From Megaustenia siamemsis (taxonomy: Eukaryota; Mollusca; Gastropoda; Stylommatophora; Ariophantidae): a stretch of DNA of 64,000 nt. Shown here one piece after another: positions 31,636 through 43,819 of the stretch. The notes under the pieces were generated by a model. It was not told where the DNA came from and did no database searches. It saw only the letters and a list, made by a program, of their open reading frames with translations. The stretch is taken from assembly GCA_032433765.1 (NCBI GenBank), contig JAVIAB010000124.1, positions 76,874,119 to 76,938,118 on the forward strand. Reading direction: 5' to 3'. Position numbers and translations under genes: made by a program. Numbering within the stretch: the first letter of the stretch is position 1; each line of letters begins with the position of its first letter.

Positions 31636-33265
31636 ATGTTGAAGAGATTGTGCTCAAACTAGTGGCTAGTGGGGAGCAAAGAAAAGAGATTGTGCTCAAA
31701 CTAGTGGCTAGTGGGGAGCAAAGAAAAGAGATTGTGCTCAAACTAGTGGCTAGTGGGAAGCAAAGAAAAGAGATTGTGCTCAAACTAGTGGCAAGTGGGG
31801 ACCAAAGAAAAGAGATTGTGCTCAAACTAGTGGCTAGTGGAAAGCAAAGAAAAGAGATTGTGCTCAACTAGTGGCTAGTGGGGAGCAAAGAAAAGAGATT
31901 GTGCTCAAACTAGTGGCGAGCAAAGAAAAGAGATTGTGCTCAAACTAGTGGCTAGTGGGAAGCAAAGAAAAGAGATTGTGCTCAAACTAGTGGCTAGTGG
32001 GAAGCAAAGAAAAGAGATTGTGCTCAAACTAGTGGCTAGTGGGAAGCAAAGAAAAGAGATTGTGCTCAAACTAGTGGCTAGTGGGGAGCAAAGAAAAGAG
32101 ATTGTGCTCAAACTAGTGGCTAGTTGGGAGCAAAGAAAAGAGGATGTGCTCAAACTAGTCGCTAGTGGGAAGCAAAGAAAAGAGATTGTGCTCAAACTAG
32201 TGGCTAGTGGGGAGCAAAGAAAAGAGATTGTGCTCAAACTAGTGGCTAGTGGGGAGCAAAGAAAAGAGATTGTGCTCAACTAGTGGCTAGTTGGGAGCAA
32301 AGAAAAGAGATTGTGCTCAAACTAGTGGCTAGTGGGAAGCAAAGAAAAGAGATTGTGCTCAAACTAGTGGCTAGTGGAAAGCAAAGAAAAGAGATTGTGC
32401 TCAAACTAGTGGCTAGTGGGGAGCAAAGAAAAGAGATTGTGCTCAAACTAGTGGGGAGCAAAGAAAGAGATTGTGCTCAAACTAGTGGCTAGTGGGGAGC
32501 AAAGAAAAGAGATTGTGCTCAAACTAGTGGCTAGTGGGGAGCAAAGAAAAGAGATTGTGCTCAAACTAGTGGCTAGTTGGGAGCAAAGAAAAGAGGATGT
32601 GCTCAAACTAGTCGCTAGTGGGAAGCAAAGAAAAGAGATTGTGCTCAAACTATTGGCTAGTGGGAAGCAAAGAAAAGAGATTGTGCTCAAACTAGTGGCT
32701 AGTGGGAAGCAAAGAAAAGAGATTGTGCTCAACTAGTGGCTAGTGGGAAGCAAAGAAAAGAGATTGTGCTCAAACTAGTGGCTAGTGGGAAGCAAAGAAA
32801 AGAGATTGTGCTCAAACTAGTGGCTAGTGGGGAGCAAAGAAAAGAGATTGTGCTCAAACTAGTGGCTAGTTGGGAGCAAAGAAAAGAGGATGTGCTCAAA
32901 CTAGTCGCTAGTGGGAAGCAAAGAAAAGAGATTGTGCTCAAACTAGTGACTAGTGGGAAGCAAAGAAAAGAGATTGTGCTCAAACTAGTGGCTAGTGGGA
33001 AGCAAAGAAAAGAGATTGTGCTCAAACTAGTGGCTAGTGGGGAGCAAAGAAAAGAGATTGTGCTCAAACTAGTGGCTAGTTGGGAGCAAAGAAAAGAGGA
33101 TGTGCTCAAACTAGTCGCTAGTGGAAGCAAAGAAAAGAGATTGTGCTCAAACTAGTGGCTAGTGGGAAGCAAAGAAAAGAGATTGTGCTCAAACTAGTGG
33201 CTAGTGGGGAGCAAAGAAAAGAGATTGTGCTCAAACTAGTGGCTAGTGGGAAGCAAAGAAAGACC
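31636..33265. repeat. Minisatellite, 42-bp unit, open on both strands
   Basis: About 39 copies of a 42-bp unit with GTGCTCAAACTAGTGGCTAG, TGGGGAGCAAAG and AAAAGAGATT. Since 42 is a multiple of three, plus-strand frames read VLKLVASGEQRKEI and minus-strand frames read a TSLSTISFLCSPLA repeat without stops. One-base deletions (CTCAACTAG at about 31862, 32277 and 32729) and one short unit (31912-31930) break both frames, so these are not genes. A variant unit with TAGTTGGGAGC and GAGGATG recurs at 32122, 32572, 32870 and 33078, marking multi-unit duplications. Confidence 0.97.
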
Positions 33266-35714
33266 TCGGCTAGATTGTGTTTGTCAGCGAGGAAAGTGTG
33301 TAGCTCATTGCCTGCTCGTCACAGCATCACTATGACTTGATTGTATCCTACCACCACCAGTGTGGCTTCTGTTGTGTTCATCTTCTCTCAGAAAGGCCAT
33401 TTGTAGCGGACATTTCATGATCTCACACAACCAGCATCGATTGCTTGAAGAAATACGTCACCATTTACAGATAAGGCTCACAAGCAAAGGAAAACATTCT
33501 ACAAGATCGATGATTCCAAAAGTGACTGGGTATATGGAGACGTGAAGAGCCACACTTATTGGTGCTATTGGTGAATGATAAGAGAGTGACCAAGAGAAGA
33601 ATTGCCACAACCAATGAGAGAAATGTGCTCAACAATCATCACATGTCCCTGGTGTAGCAGATTACAAGACACATTTCCATGTCGGTCCTCAACGCGTAAC
33701 GTCCAAATGACATGATGCTGTTTCGTGAAGCTTAGAGCCCAGTGCGTCCCATACTTCATTCACTTCGAGGTTTGATCATATTCTTTCACCTGTCCGGCTG
33801 GAAAGAATTCTATAAAAGGCTGTAGAATTACTGCCACCGACAGAAACATGATTTGGGGATATCAGCACAGTCAGCTGCAGCAAATCATAGGAAAACCGTC
33901 TCTTTCTTTTTTAGTTAATCGCTGAAAACTTCTAACAAAAAAAGTGCAACTTTGAAAGTCAACTTTCCCAATTAACCTGTCTCTATGATGATATTATAAC
34001 TTCATGCTGCCATTGACCTCAAGGGCTATGGTGGCATTAGCAGGTCAGACAAATGATATCTGTGAGTTTGAACTAAGCCAAGAGACCACAAATGTGTTGT
34101 GTTATAAAGAATTATAGGCTGGCACAATGACTTACCTGACAGACATTTCTATGACAACGATTTCAACAAGACACAGGTCATTCTACAAAATGAATCGTCC
34201 TTCACATTATCACCACATCAAATTGCACAGGTAAGAAGAAACACACGTCTGAGCAGTGTGCTAGTAATCGGCAAATGTCAACAAAATGTAGGGAATGTTT
34301 AGATCAGTGCTATCTCTTATACACAGATCACGACAAACTCGCATTCTTGAGTACCGTTGGCATGCGCCATTCAACACAGCACGCAATCCAAACACATACT
34401 GATCTGGTCCTTTTGAGCTATGTGATACTGGGGAAGGGGGGAGATTGCCTGTTAACAAGACCAATTCGTTGCAACGCGAGATTTCCATCCATTCATGTAT
34501 CACGTATAGTATCTACTTACTGGTTGGCCCAACCCACCACTCCACTGAAATTAATGATGTCACTTCCTCTCAAGTCATCATTCCGCGCCATGCGACCTAC
34601 CAATATTTGTGAACCAAGAAATCTCACATACACACACACACACACAAAGACATGCAATGATAGAGCGGCATAAGAATTAGAACAAATAATAAAGTTTCTA
34701 TCTTGGATGCACGAGACAAACATCGCCACACACTGGCACTTTGCCATACCACCTGGGACACTGGGAGTCAACACTCACGGAACTAATCGATGAGGCCTGC
34801 TGGTGACAGTTCGACTTTGCTTGTTGGACAGAGGGCCACAACCTGGCTAGCTCTCACGACATAAAAACAGTTGATTATGTTCTTGCCGCCGTTTGAAATA
34901 ACCGAGCTCTAGTAACAACCTGGGGTGTCTACAACTAGGCATCTAAAGTAATTGCTGAGGTGGGGGGGCGCTGAGATGATAAAAACAAATGAAGGTTTAA
35001 GTCACAGAAATGAAAAAAAAAAATAGATGAGCACCATCCACGAGACACCTGACAGCAGTGACCAGAACACGCCATGTGTTGTCTCGACGCTGTGAGGCAC
35101 ACGAGAGCTATGATAATAGGTAAAGGTGGGCTTCGGGGAAAGAGTGTAGCAGAATTGGTGTACACGTCACACAGTTATCCTTTCATAAACAAGGTCATTC
35201 AAGCTAAAGCTGTCACACTTTAATGCGCGTTTATTTCTAAAAACAAAACCGCAGGATTGACACGAATGCGGAGAGTCAAGTAACAAAGTCTTCACGAGAC
35301 AAGACACATGTTTACAAATGAACTCACATGAACGTGCAACTATCACCATGGACCACCACGAAACTGTCCAAACAACACAAATAAAGACCGTAACGTGTTG
35401 AGCGATCAGAGAGTAACACCATATGACGTGTGTCTACAACAGTCGCCGATCTGCGGCTGACATTGTTCACGTCACAATGGGAGCAAGCTGATAACAGCAT
35501 TCAACAACAATGATTGTGTTGACCCTGTTAAGAGATCATCAATTGTCGTTCAGACTACAGTCTCAATGGATATGGAAGTCGGTAAATAAGTAGTACTTAA
35601 TGAGATGCAATCAATTTCGTGTCATGCTTCTATCTACAGGGCAAAATCTAATTCAAAATTAAAAGTGAAGCAAGATAGCAGAATGCGTTGGAAGTAACTA
35701 GGGAAAAAGAAGAC
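33266..35714. other. Unassigned region
   Basis: About 2.45 kb without a gene I can identify. Open frames are short (for example 34275-34673 plus, 132 codons) and show no domain. It contains (AC)n at 34628-34646 and G-runs near 34433 and 34962. This is the largest unexplained unique segment in the first half of the window. Confidence 0.45.
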
Positions 35715-36232
35715 AAGTTAATACCACACACAACAAGTAACTATGGATAATGTGGAACAAGTTAACACCATACACAACAAGTAACTATGGACAATGTGGA
35801 ACAAGTTAACACCATACACAACAAGTAACTATGGATAATGTGGAACAAGTTAACACCATACACAACAAGTAACTATGGACAATGTGGAACAATTTAACAC
35901 CATACACAACAAGTAACTATGGACAATGTGGAACAAGCTAACACCATACACAACAAGTAACTATGGATAATGTGGAACAAGTTAACACCATACACAACAA
36001 GTAACTATGGACAATGTGGAACAAGTTAACACCATACACAACAAGTAACTATGGACAATGTGGAACAAGTTAACACTATACACAACAAGTAACTATGGAT
36101 AATGTGGAACAAGTTAACACCATACACAACAAGTAACTATGGATAATGTGGAACAAGTTAACACCATACACAACAAGTAACTATGGATAATGTGGAACAA
36201 GTTAACACTATACACAACAAGTAACAATATAG
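35715..36232. repeat. 44-bp minisatellite, left block
   Basis: About 12 copies of a 44-bp unit with ACAACAAGTAACTATGGAYA, ATGTGGAACAAG and TTAACACCATAC. The block-specific feature is CTATGGA where the right block has CTGGGGA. It ends at the junction with a LINE at about 36233. Confidence 0.96.
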
Positions 36233-37428
36233 AGGTATATCTCTTCTCAGCAACGTAGGAAAGCTATACGCCAAAATCTTGGAAAAAAGGCTGAGACCAT
36301 AATAGAACTACAATTAAGCGATTCACAAATGGGGTTCCGAAAAAAAACAGAGGATGTACTGACGCACTTTTCACATTAAAACAGCTTGCAGAAAAAACGA
36401 CAGAACACAATCAAAACTTATGCATAGCCTTCATTGGCCAGGAAAAAGCATTCGACAGAGTAAACAGAGAACAACTGTGGGAGATACTAACAACATACAG
36501 AGTAAGCCAACATCTAATCAACCTAATTAAAAGTCTCTACATCAACAGCAGCTGCAGGGTCAGAACAGCAGCAGGCTACACAGACCACTTCGAGGTTAGA
36601 TCAGGTGTAAGACAGGGGTGCTTACTATCCCCGCGACTGTTTATTACATACATGGACCATATATGCAAGCTAGCCAACACATCAGAGGCAGAGGAGATCA
36701 ACGAGCTTTTATTTGCAGACGACCAGGCACTAATACATAAAACAATAGAAGACCTACAAGAACACTTAAACAAACTCAACATCTCAGGCACAAAATACAA
36801 CATGAAAATCAACATCAACAAAACAGAAGTCATGAATGTCGCCAAAAATAAACAGAGCATCAACATAACTATAGAAGGCAGACAACTAAAACAAGAAGAG
36901 GAATTCAAATACCTAGGAAGTTTAATGACAAACGATAATTCTCAAACAGTAGAGATAGAATCAAGATGCAACAAAGCTTGTCAAATCATTGGACAGTTAT
37001 CACCACTATTGTCCAACAAGGAAATAACTCTGGAGGCAAAACGAGCACTATACAATACAATCTTCATCCCAACGTTGTGCTACCAATGCCAGACCTGGAC
37101 CCTAGATGCAAGCACAATAAGAAAAATAACCTCTACAGAGATAAAATGTGTTAGACGAATGACAGGAAACAGTCTGAGAGATAAGATTAGAAATGAAGAA
37201 CTGAGAAAAAAGCTAGGAATAGCCCCCCGCCATAGAATATATAAGGAAACAACAGATAAAATGGTTTTGCCACGTGACAAGGGAGAAAGAAAAAAACAAC
37301 AACACAACGAGCCTTCAACAAACGTTGTGAGAACACCAGACCCAAGGGTCGACCACGAAAAAGATGTATCGATGGAATATTAGGACTAGGAAACATAACA
37401 GCAGCAGATGCGAACACCATCATCATCA
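36233..37428 (+). pseudogene. LINE reverse transcriptase (family A), 5'-truncated
   Basis: Starting in the RT fingers: ISLLSNVGKLYAKILEKRL (36238-36295), then QMGFRK and CTDALFTLKQL. Motif A reads AFIGQEKAFDRV (36427-36462); the usual FIDLEKAFDRV has Gly in place of the catalytic Asp. Motif B is VRQGCLLSPRLF (36607-36642) and motif C is LLFADDQAL (36703-36730), intact. The thumb has KYNMKININKTEVM and EFKYLGSLMTND, then a C-terminal block KIRNEELRKKLGI. After a frameshift, GRPRKRCIDGILGLGN lies near 37345-37390. An open frame of 243 codons runs from 36652 to 37383. The 3' UTR is split by an RTE copy and resumes at 38118-38195. The element lies inside the 44-bp minisatellite. Confidence 0.9.
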
Positions 37429-38117
37429 TGTGCCATACCGGTTGGCGTAGGTTATCATGTCCCTCCACAATCTTCTATCTACAGTGCATCGTATCAGTTC
37501 TGTTTCCATGCAATGACACCAAGCTATCCAGTATTTTCTCTCTTTGTCGCCCGCGATCTCTCTTTCCTTTTCTTTTGCCAGTTGTAACCAAGTATTCCAA
37601 CTTTCACCTTCTCATGATGTGCCCGAAAAATGTTGATTGCTTCTTTCTGATGTTTTTTTAAGAGCTCCTTTTTTGTGTTGGCCTCTTTGAGAACTTCCTC
37701 ATTGGTCTTTTTAGCTGTCCAGGGAACTTTCAACATTCTTCTGAGAAATCCCATCTCTGTGGCCTCTATTCGTCTTTTCATTTGTTTGTCTACTGTCCAT
37801 GATTCGCTCCATCGGTCAGAATTGGTTCTATATAGCACCGATGAACTCTCTTTCTCATTTTATTGATATAGATTTGTTGCATAAGATATTTTTCATTTTC
37901 TGAAATGCTATTTTGGCCTGAGCTATTCTGCTTTTCATTTCTGTGGTGCATCTTCCATCTGACGTTATTATTGTGCCCAAGTATTTGAAACGTTGCACTT
38001 GTTTCAGATTTGTCTCGTTTATTTTTATGATGTATAATGGTGGTGATTGTTTCTTCGATATAACCATTACTTCCGTTTTCTTACTATTCGGACTGAGACC
38101 TTTCTTGTTGCTAGAGG
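37429..38117 (-). mobile_element. RTE/BovB-like LINE 3' half nested in the family A LINE
   Basis: Minus strand, (TGA)n end at 37429. It encodes KKGLSPNSKKTEVMVISKK (about 38050-38105), VQRFKYLGTIITSDGRCT (37960-38010), FLRRMLKVPWTAKKTNEEV (37690-37750) and the ILGYNWQ/LEYLVTTGK region, with frameshifts. Family A sequence on either side (AACAGCAGCAGATGCGAAC left, AACAGAAGAGCAAAAG right) shows it landed in that element's 3' UTR. The putative target duplication is diverged (AGATGCGAAC versus AGAGGCCAAC). Confidence 0.88.
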
Positions 38118-38195
38118 CCAACAGAAGAGCAAAAGATCGCAAATTATATCTCCCCTCGACGCCGAAAGGCCATGAGGAAGGAAAAAAGCAGAAAA
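38118..38195 (+). mobile_element. 3' end of the family A LINE after the nested RTE
   Basis: It contains AGCAAAAGATCGCAAATTAT, CTCCCCTCGACGC and CCATGAGGAAGGAAAAAAG. It matches the 3' ends of the minus-strand family A copies at 49356-49440 and 50072-50165. Confidence 0.8.
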
Positions 38196-39885
38196 CAAGC
38201 AACTGGGGATAATGTTGAACAAGTTAACACCACACACAACAAGCAACTGGGGATAATGTTGAACAAGTTAACACCACACACAACAAGTAACTGGGGATAA
38301 TATTGAACAAGTTAACACCATACACAACACGTAACTGGGATAATGTTGAACAAGTTAACACCATACACAACAAGTAACTGGGGATAATGTGGAACAAGTT
38401 AACACACACACAACAAGTAACTGGGGATAATATTGAACAAGTTAACACCATACACAACACGTAACTGGGGATAATGTTGAACAAGTTAACACCATACACA
38501 ACAAGTAACTGGGGATAATGTGGAACCAGGTAACACCATACACAACAAGGAACTGGGGATAATGTGGAACAAGTTAACACCATACTCAACAAGTAACTGG
38601 GGATAATGTGGAACAAGTTTAACACCATACACAAACAAGTTTAACACCATACACAACAAGTAATTGGGGATAATGTGGAACAAGTTAACACCACACATAA
38701 CAAGTAACTGGGGATAATGTGGAACAAGTTAACACCACACACAACAAGTAACTGGGGATAATGTGGAACAAGTTAACACCACACACAACAAGTAACTGGG
38801 GATAATGTGGAACAAGTTAACACCATACACAACAAGTAACTGAAGATAATGTGGAACAAGTTAACACCATACACAACAAGTAACTGGGGATAATGTGGAA
38901 CAAGTTAACACCATACACAACAAGTAACTGGGGATAATGTGGAACAAGTTAACACCATACACAACAAGTAACTGGGGATAATGTGGAACAAGTTAACACC
39001 ACACACAACAAGTAACTGGGGATAATGTGGAACAAGTTAACACCATACACAACAAGTAACTGGGGATAATGTGGAACAAGTTAACACCATACACAACAAG
39101 TAACTGGGGATAATGTGGAACAAGTTAACACCACACACAACAAGTAACTGGGGATAATGTGGAACAAGTTAACACCATACACAACAAGTAACTGAAGATA
39201 TAATGTGGAACAAGTTAACACCACACACAACAAGTAACTGGGGATAATGTGGAACAAGTTAACAACATACACAACAAGTAACTGGGGATTATGTGGAACA
39301 AGTTAACACTACACACAACAAGTAACTGGGGATAATGTGGAACAAGTTAACACCACACAACAGGTATTTGGGGATAATGTGGAACAAGTTAACACCATAC
39401 ACAACAGGTATTTGGGGATAATGTGGAACAAGTTAACACCACACACAACAAGTAACTGGAGATAATGTGGAACAAGTTAACACCATACACAACAAGTAAC
39501 TGGGGATAATGTGGAACAAGTTAACACTATACACAACAGGTATTTGGAGATAATGTGGAACATGTTAACACCATACACAACAAGTAACTGGGGATAATGT
39601 GGAACAAGTTAACACCACACACAAGTAACTGGGGATAATGTGGAACAAGTTAACACCATACACAACAATTAACTGGGGATAATGTGGAACAACACCATAC
39701 ACAACGACAAGTAACTGGGGATAATGTGGAACAAGTTAACACCATACACAACAAGTAACTGGGAATAATGTGGAACAACACCATACACAACAAGTAACTG
39801 GGGATAATGTGGAACACGTTAACACCATACACAGCAAGTAACTGGGGATAATTTGGAACAAGTTAACGCCAAACAAAGCAAACAA
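38196..39885. repeat. 44-bp minisatellite, right block
   Basis: About 38 copies of ACAACAAGTAACTGGGGATA, ATGTGGAACAAG and TTAACACCAYAC. It is the same family as 35715-36232 but nearly all units have CTGGGGA, so the two blocks have been homogenised separately. Shortened units occur near 38625-38655, 39610 and 39690-39780. Confidence 0.97.
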
Positions 39886-40372
39886 CTTAGGAAAATGAAA
39901 CAAGATAACACCATACACAACAAAAAGCTAATAAAAATATGAACAAAAAACTAACATCATACGCAAATGTAACTGAGAAAAAAATAAAACAAATTAACAC
40001 CATTCACAACAAGTAACTAGGGCAAATGAAACAAGTTAAACCCATACACAACATGTAATTAGATAATATGAAACAAGTTAACACCATTCACAACATGTAA
40101 TTAGATAACATGAAACAAGTTAACACCATACACAACATGTAATTAGATAATATGAAACAAGTTAACACCATTCACAACATGTAATTAGATAATACGAAAC
40201 AAGTTAACACCATACACAAGATGTAATTAGATAACATGAAACAAGTTAACACCATACACAACATGTAATTAGATAACATGAAACAAGTTAACACCATACA
40301 CAACATGTAATTAGATAACATGAAACAAGTTAACACCATTCACAACAAGTAACTAGGGAACACGAAACACTT
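39886..40372. repeat. 42-bp variant of the 44-bp minisatellite
   Basis: After a degenerate transition (39886-40030), about 8 units with ACATGTAATTAGATAAYATG, AAACAAGTTAACACCAT and a 42-bp period. The core AAGTTAACACCAT-CACAACA is shared with the 44-bp type. Confidence 0.95.
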
Positions 40373-41155
40373 TAACAGGAAGGAATGTAGGATGCAGTAA
40401 GGAGTGGGTAAAGAGAAGATATATTTTTTTTACTACACAGACATGAATGAAAGCAATCTGGCACTCAATTAATGTAGGGGGAAAAACACGTTTAAAAAAT
40501 TGAGAAAAAAGAGAGAATGATGACAAGTGAGCAGCCTGTGGAAGAAAGAAAAAAAAAAGACAATAACCAACAAAGGCATACTCTCTTGTGGCTTGTTGCG
40601 TAACCGCGAACCTCTGTACTAACCGGTTAAATGGGGAGACAAGAGTCGTAGTTCTGGTACATAGATCATGCTCTGCCACGTGGCGTGCTGCCTGCTTTCA
40701 TACCAAAACTGTTTGCGCACATGAAAGCATAGCCAAGGTCTAGGCACTCATTGTGAGTGAAGCGCTGAAGCTTGTGTGGCGACACACGCACGTGTAGCTC
40801 TACACTTGCAGCACACATTCCTTCAAGTTGAGCACAGGACAACGAAACGTCTGACTGAAGTGCTTATACAACAAACACTGTCACATGTAGTGGGACTTAG
40901 TTCAGTGTCTTGCATATTCATTGACACAAGCTAGGTAATACATACTTCTATATTATAGGGACAAAACAATGCAACCTATTTAGGATACAGCGGGCAGGGT
41001 TCGGTTCCTTTTAATTGAGCTGTAAATGAGCATCTGACTGGCGAAGGCGTGACATAATACCAATCACTGTAACATGATTTAATATCTTCAATAGAAGTTC
41101 GATAACATAGCCCTGCGTTCAACAATATCGTGCTGAGGACAGCAGCATTGGAGCA
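40373..41155. other. Unassigned spacer
   Basis: About 780 bp, with no gene or element recognised. A long minus-strand open frame ends here at 40976, but most of it lies in the neighbouring repeat. Confidence 0.5.
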
Positions 41156-42165
41156 AGTGGTTGGTGAGCATAATGTGGATGTTTGTTGAGCAAGAGTGGC
41201 TGGTGAGTATAATGTGGACGTTTGTTGAGCAAGAGTGGCTGGTGAGCATAATGTGGATGTTTGTTGAGCAAGAGTGGTTGGTGAGCATAATGTGGATGTT
41301 TGTTGAGCAAGAGTGGTTGGTGAGCATATTGTGGATGTTTGTTGAGCAAGAGTGGCTGGTGAGCATAATGTGACGTTTGTTGAGCAAGAGTGGCTGGTGA
41401 GCATAATGTGGACGTTTGTTGAGCAAGAGTGGCTGGTGAGCATAATGTGGACGTATGTTGAGCAAGAGTGGCTGGTGAGCATAATGTGGACGTTTGTTGA
41501 GCAAGAGTGGCTGGTGAGCATAATGTGGACGTTTGTTGAGCAAGAGTGGCTGGTGAGCATAATGTGGACGTTTGTTGAGCAAGGGTGGCTGGTGATGTGA
41601 ACGTTTGTTGAGCAAGAGTGGCTGATGATGTGGACGTTTGTTGAGCAAGAGTGGCTGGTGATGTGAACGTTTGTTGAGCAAGAGTGGCTGGTGATGTGGA
41701 CGTTTGTTGAGCAAGAGTGGCTGGTGATGTGAACGTTTGTTGAGCAAGAGTGGCTGGTGATGTGAACGTTTGTTGAGCAAGAGTGGCTGGTGATGTGGAC
41801 GTTTGTTGAGCAAGAGTGGCTGGTGATGTGGACGTTTGTTGAGCAAGAGTGGCTGGTGATGTGGACGTTTGTTGAGCAAGAGTGGCTGGTGATGTGGACG
41901 TTTGTTGAGCAAGAGTGGCTTGTGATGTGGACGTTTGTTGAGCAAGAGTGGCTGGTGATGTGGACGTTTGTTGAGCAAGAGTAGCTGGTGATGTGGACGT
42001 TTGTTGAGCAAGAGTGGCTGGTGATGTGGACGTTTGTTGAGCAAGAGTGGCTGGTGATGTGGACGTTTGTTGAGCAAGAGTGGCTGGTGATGTGGACGTT
42101 TGTTGAGCAAGAGTGGCTGTGATGTGGACGTTTGTTGAGCAAGAGTGGCTGGTGATGTGAACGTT
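41156..42165. repeat. Minisatellite, 39-bp then 33-bp units
   Basis: From 41156 to about 41590 the unit is 39 bp (GGCTGGTGAGCATAATGTGG and ACGTTTGTTGAGCAAGAGT). From about 41590 to 42165 it is 33 bp, lacking six bases (AGCATA). Both lengths are multiples of three. All three minus-strand frames stay open for 350-390 codons as HSCSTNVHITS-type repeats, which shows that openness here reflects repeat sequence rather than selection on a protein. Confidence 0.97.
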
Positions 42166-42239
42166 GTTTTTTTCATGATGGGACATAAGAGAAAATACTG
42201 CAACTTAAACTGTGAAATAGCATTATCAGTTACAGAATT

Positions 42240-42660
42240 GTGAAACATTAATATCGGACACAAAAGTATGAAACATTAATATCGGACACAAAAGTATGAA
42301 ATATAATATCGGACACAAAAGTATGAAACATTAATATCGGACACAAAAGTATGAAACATTAATATCGGACACAAAAGTATGAAACGTTAATATCGGACAC
42401 AAAAGTATGAAACATTAATATCGGACACAAAAGTATGAAACATTAATATCGGACACAAAAGTATGAAACATTAATATCGGACACAAAAGTATGAAACATT
42501 AATATCGGACACAAAAGTACGAAACATTAATATCGGACACAAAAGTATGAAACATTAATATCGGACACAAAAGTATGAAACATTAATACCAGGCACAGAA
42601 TTGTGAAACCTGTGAAACATCAATATTAGATACAAAATTGTGAAACATCAATATTAGAGA
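42240..42660. repeat. Minisatellite, 28-bp unit
   Basis: About 13 regular copies of ACATTAATATCGGACACAAA and AGTATGAA up to 42585, then a few degenerate units to about 42660. Confidence 0.97.
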
Positions 42661-42834
42661 TAAAAACCTAGATACTAGAATACGCCTTTAGTACTTAGAC
42701 TGGTCAAACTTGAATTTAAAGTAGAACTTGTTTTAAGATTGAGAACATAAAGGAAACGTAGCAATTAAAATCGAAAAAAAACATGCTGTATGTCGCTGTC
42801 CAGTAAAATATAAAACGGTTCGTTCATCCCATTC

Positions 42835-42882
42835 CATCCCATCAATCCAATCCAATCCTATCCTGTTCCATCCATCCATTTG
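42835..42882. repeat. Pentamer-rich tract
   Basis: CATCC/AATCC-type pentamers (CCATTCCATCCCATCAATCC and so on). Imperfect and short. Confidence 0.8.
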
Positions 42883-42971
42883 GAGAACAAAAACAATGGT
42901 GACAACAATTCATGTAACTAACTATGATTGTTGTGCATATCCGAAAAATCTATCACCGGTGCTAAAGGTGT

Positions 42972-43200
42972 TTTTTTCTTTTTGCATTCGCCAGTTTTTT
43001 TGTTGTTTTTTTTTTTGCATTCGCCAGTTTTTTTGTTTTTTTTCATTCGCCAGTTTTTTTTTTTTTTTTGCATTCGCCAGTATTTTTTCCCGCATTCGCC
43101 AGTTTTTTTTGTGTTTTTTTTGCATTCGCCAGTTTTTTTTTTTTTTTTTTTGCATTCGCCAGTTTTTTTGTTTTTGCATTCGCCAGTTTTTTTTTTTTAA
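42972..43200. repeat. T-rich minisatellite, GCATTCGCCAG plus T-run
   Basis: Nine copies of GCATTCGCCAG (or CATTCGCCAG) are separated by T-runs of 7 to 16 bases interrupted by G. Unit length varies only through the T-runs. It lies directly at the 3' side of the retroposon at 43212-43510, so the array may have grown from that element's A-rich tail. Confidence 0.93.
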
Positions 43201-43211
43201 TTTGTTTCACC

Positions 43212-43510
43212 TATGACGATGTCCCTAGAGACTAGGAACCGAATTTTGCGTGTTAATCCGTTTTTCCCTGGCAGCCTTGTGCACAGGGGTCCCTCGCCGC
43301 ACAGGCAGATAACTGCGTCTTTGGAGGGGCTCTTTTTTCCGCCCGTGAGTAACTGACGATTCAAGACGAGCTTCGCTGCTGCGACCAGGGGTGGTTGCCA
43401 TAGAGAGAAATCATAAATAAAAATCCCAACTGATGTAGTCGGAATTTGAACCCACAACCTCTCCATCTCGAGGCCAGCGTCTTGTCTCGAGATCAACCAG
43501 TCCCACCTAA
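43212..43510 (-). mobile_element. SINE-like element with degenerate tRNA promoter
   Basis: On the minus strand the head reads GGGACTGGTTGATCTCGAG, then a B-box-like GTGGGTTCAAATTCC about 55 bases in, consistent with a tRNA-derived head. The roughly 220-bp body is fully open as a 108-codon frame, which I take as chance, since it includes the promoter. The 3' side passes into an A-rich run (T-rich on plus) and the T-rich minisatellite. No clear target duplication. Confidence 0.6.
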
Positions 43511-43819
43511 AGGTGTTTGACACGTTCTCTATAGTGAGACCATAATGACTAGCAAATTATGACTATTGTGGGTATCTTTAATCACTCGTACTAAAGGTTA
43601 AATTGCAGGAATAATTTCACTCCGAGGCTGTCATGAGCTGACAGATCAAATGGCAACAGTTGGAAATCTTTACCGCTTAAAACCAGGATTATCAACGAAC
43701 ATATTTCACTAATGTTTTATAGAATTCTGATGTTATCTGAGCATATACATACTAAAACTGTTGTTCGATGTGCAATGGCGATAATCTGACAGCTAAACTA
43801 ACTAATCAACTAAGTCATA
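43511..43819. other. Spacer with a small 789-bp retroposon fragment
   Basis: About 310 bp. The segment 43752-43795 (TGTTGTTCGATGTGC and GATAATCTGACAGCTAA) resembles 48803-48842 of the 789-bp retroposon. Confidence 0.4.

Noticed and set aside
41600..41660. Hammerhead ribozyme core suggested by CTGATGA
   Set aside because: No GAAA and matching stems at the right spacing. The motif is a single-base variant of the minisatellite unit.
40976..42263. Three overlapping minus-strand open frames of 355-391 codons that could be taken for a His/Ser-rich repeat protein
   Set aside because: They are the three frames of one 39/33-bp minisatellite, all open at once. There is no non-repeat domain, signal peptide or start context.
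43197..43523. A 108-codon minus-strand protein
   Set aside because: The frame covers the tRNA-like promoter and whole body of a SINE-like element; openness is probably chance.
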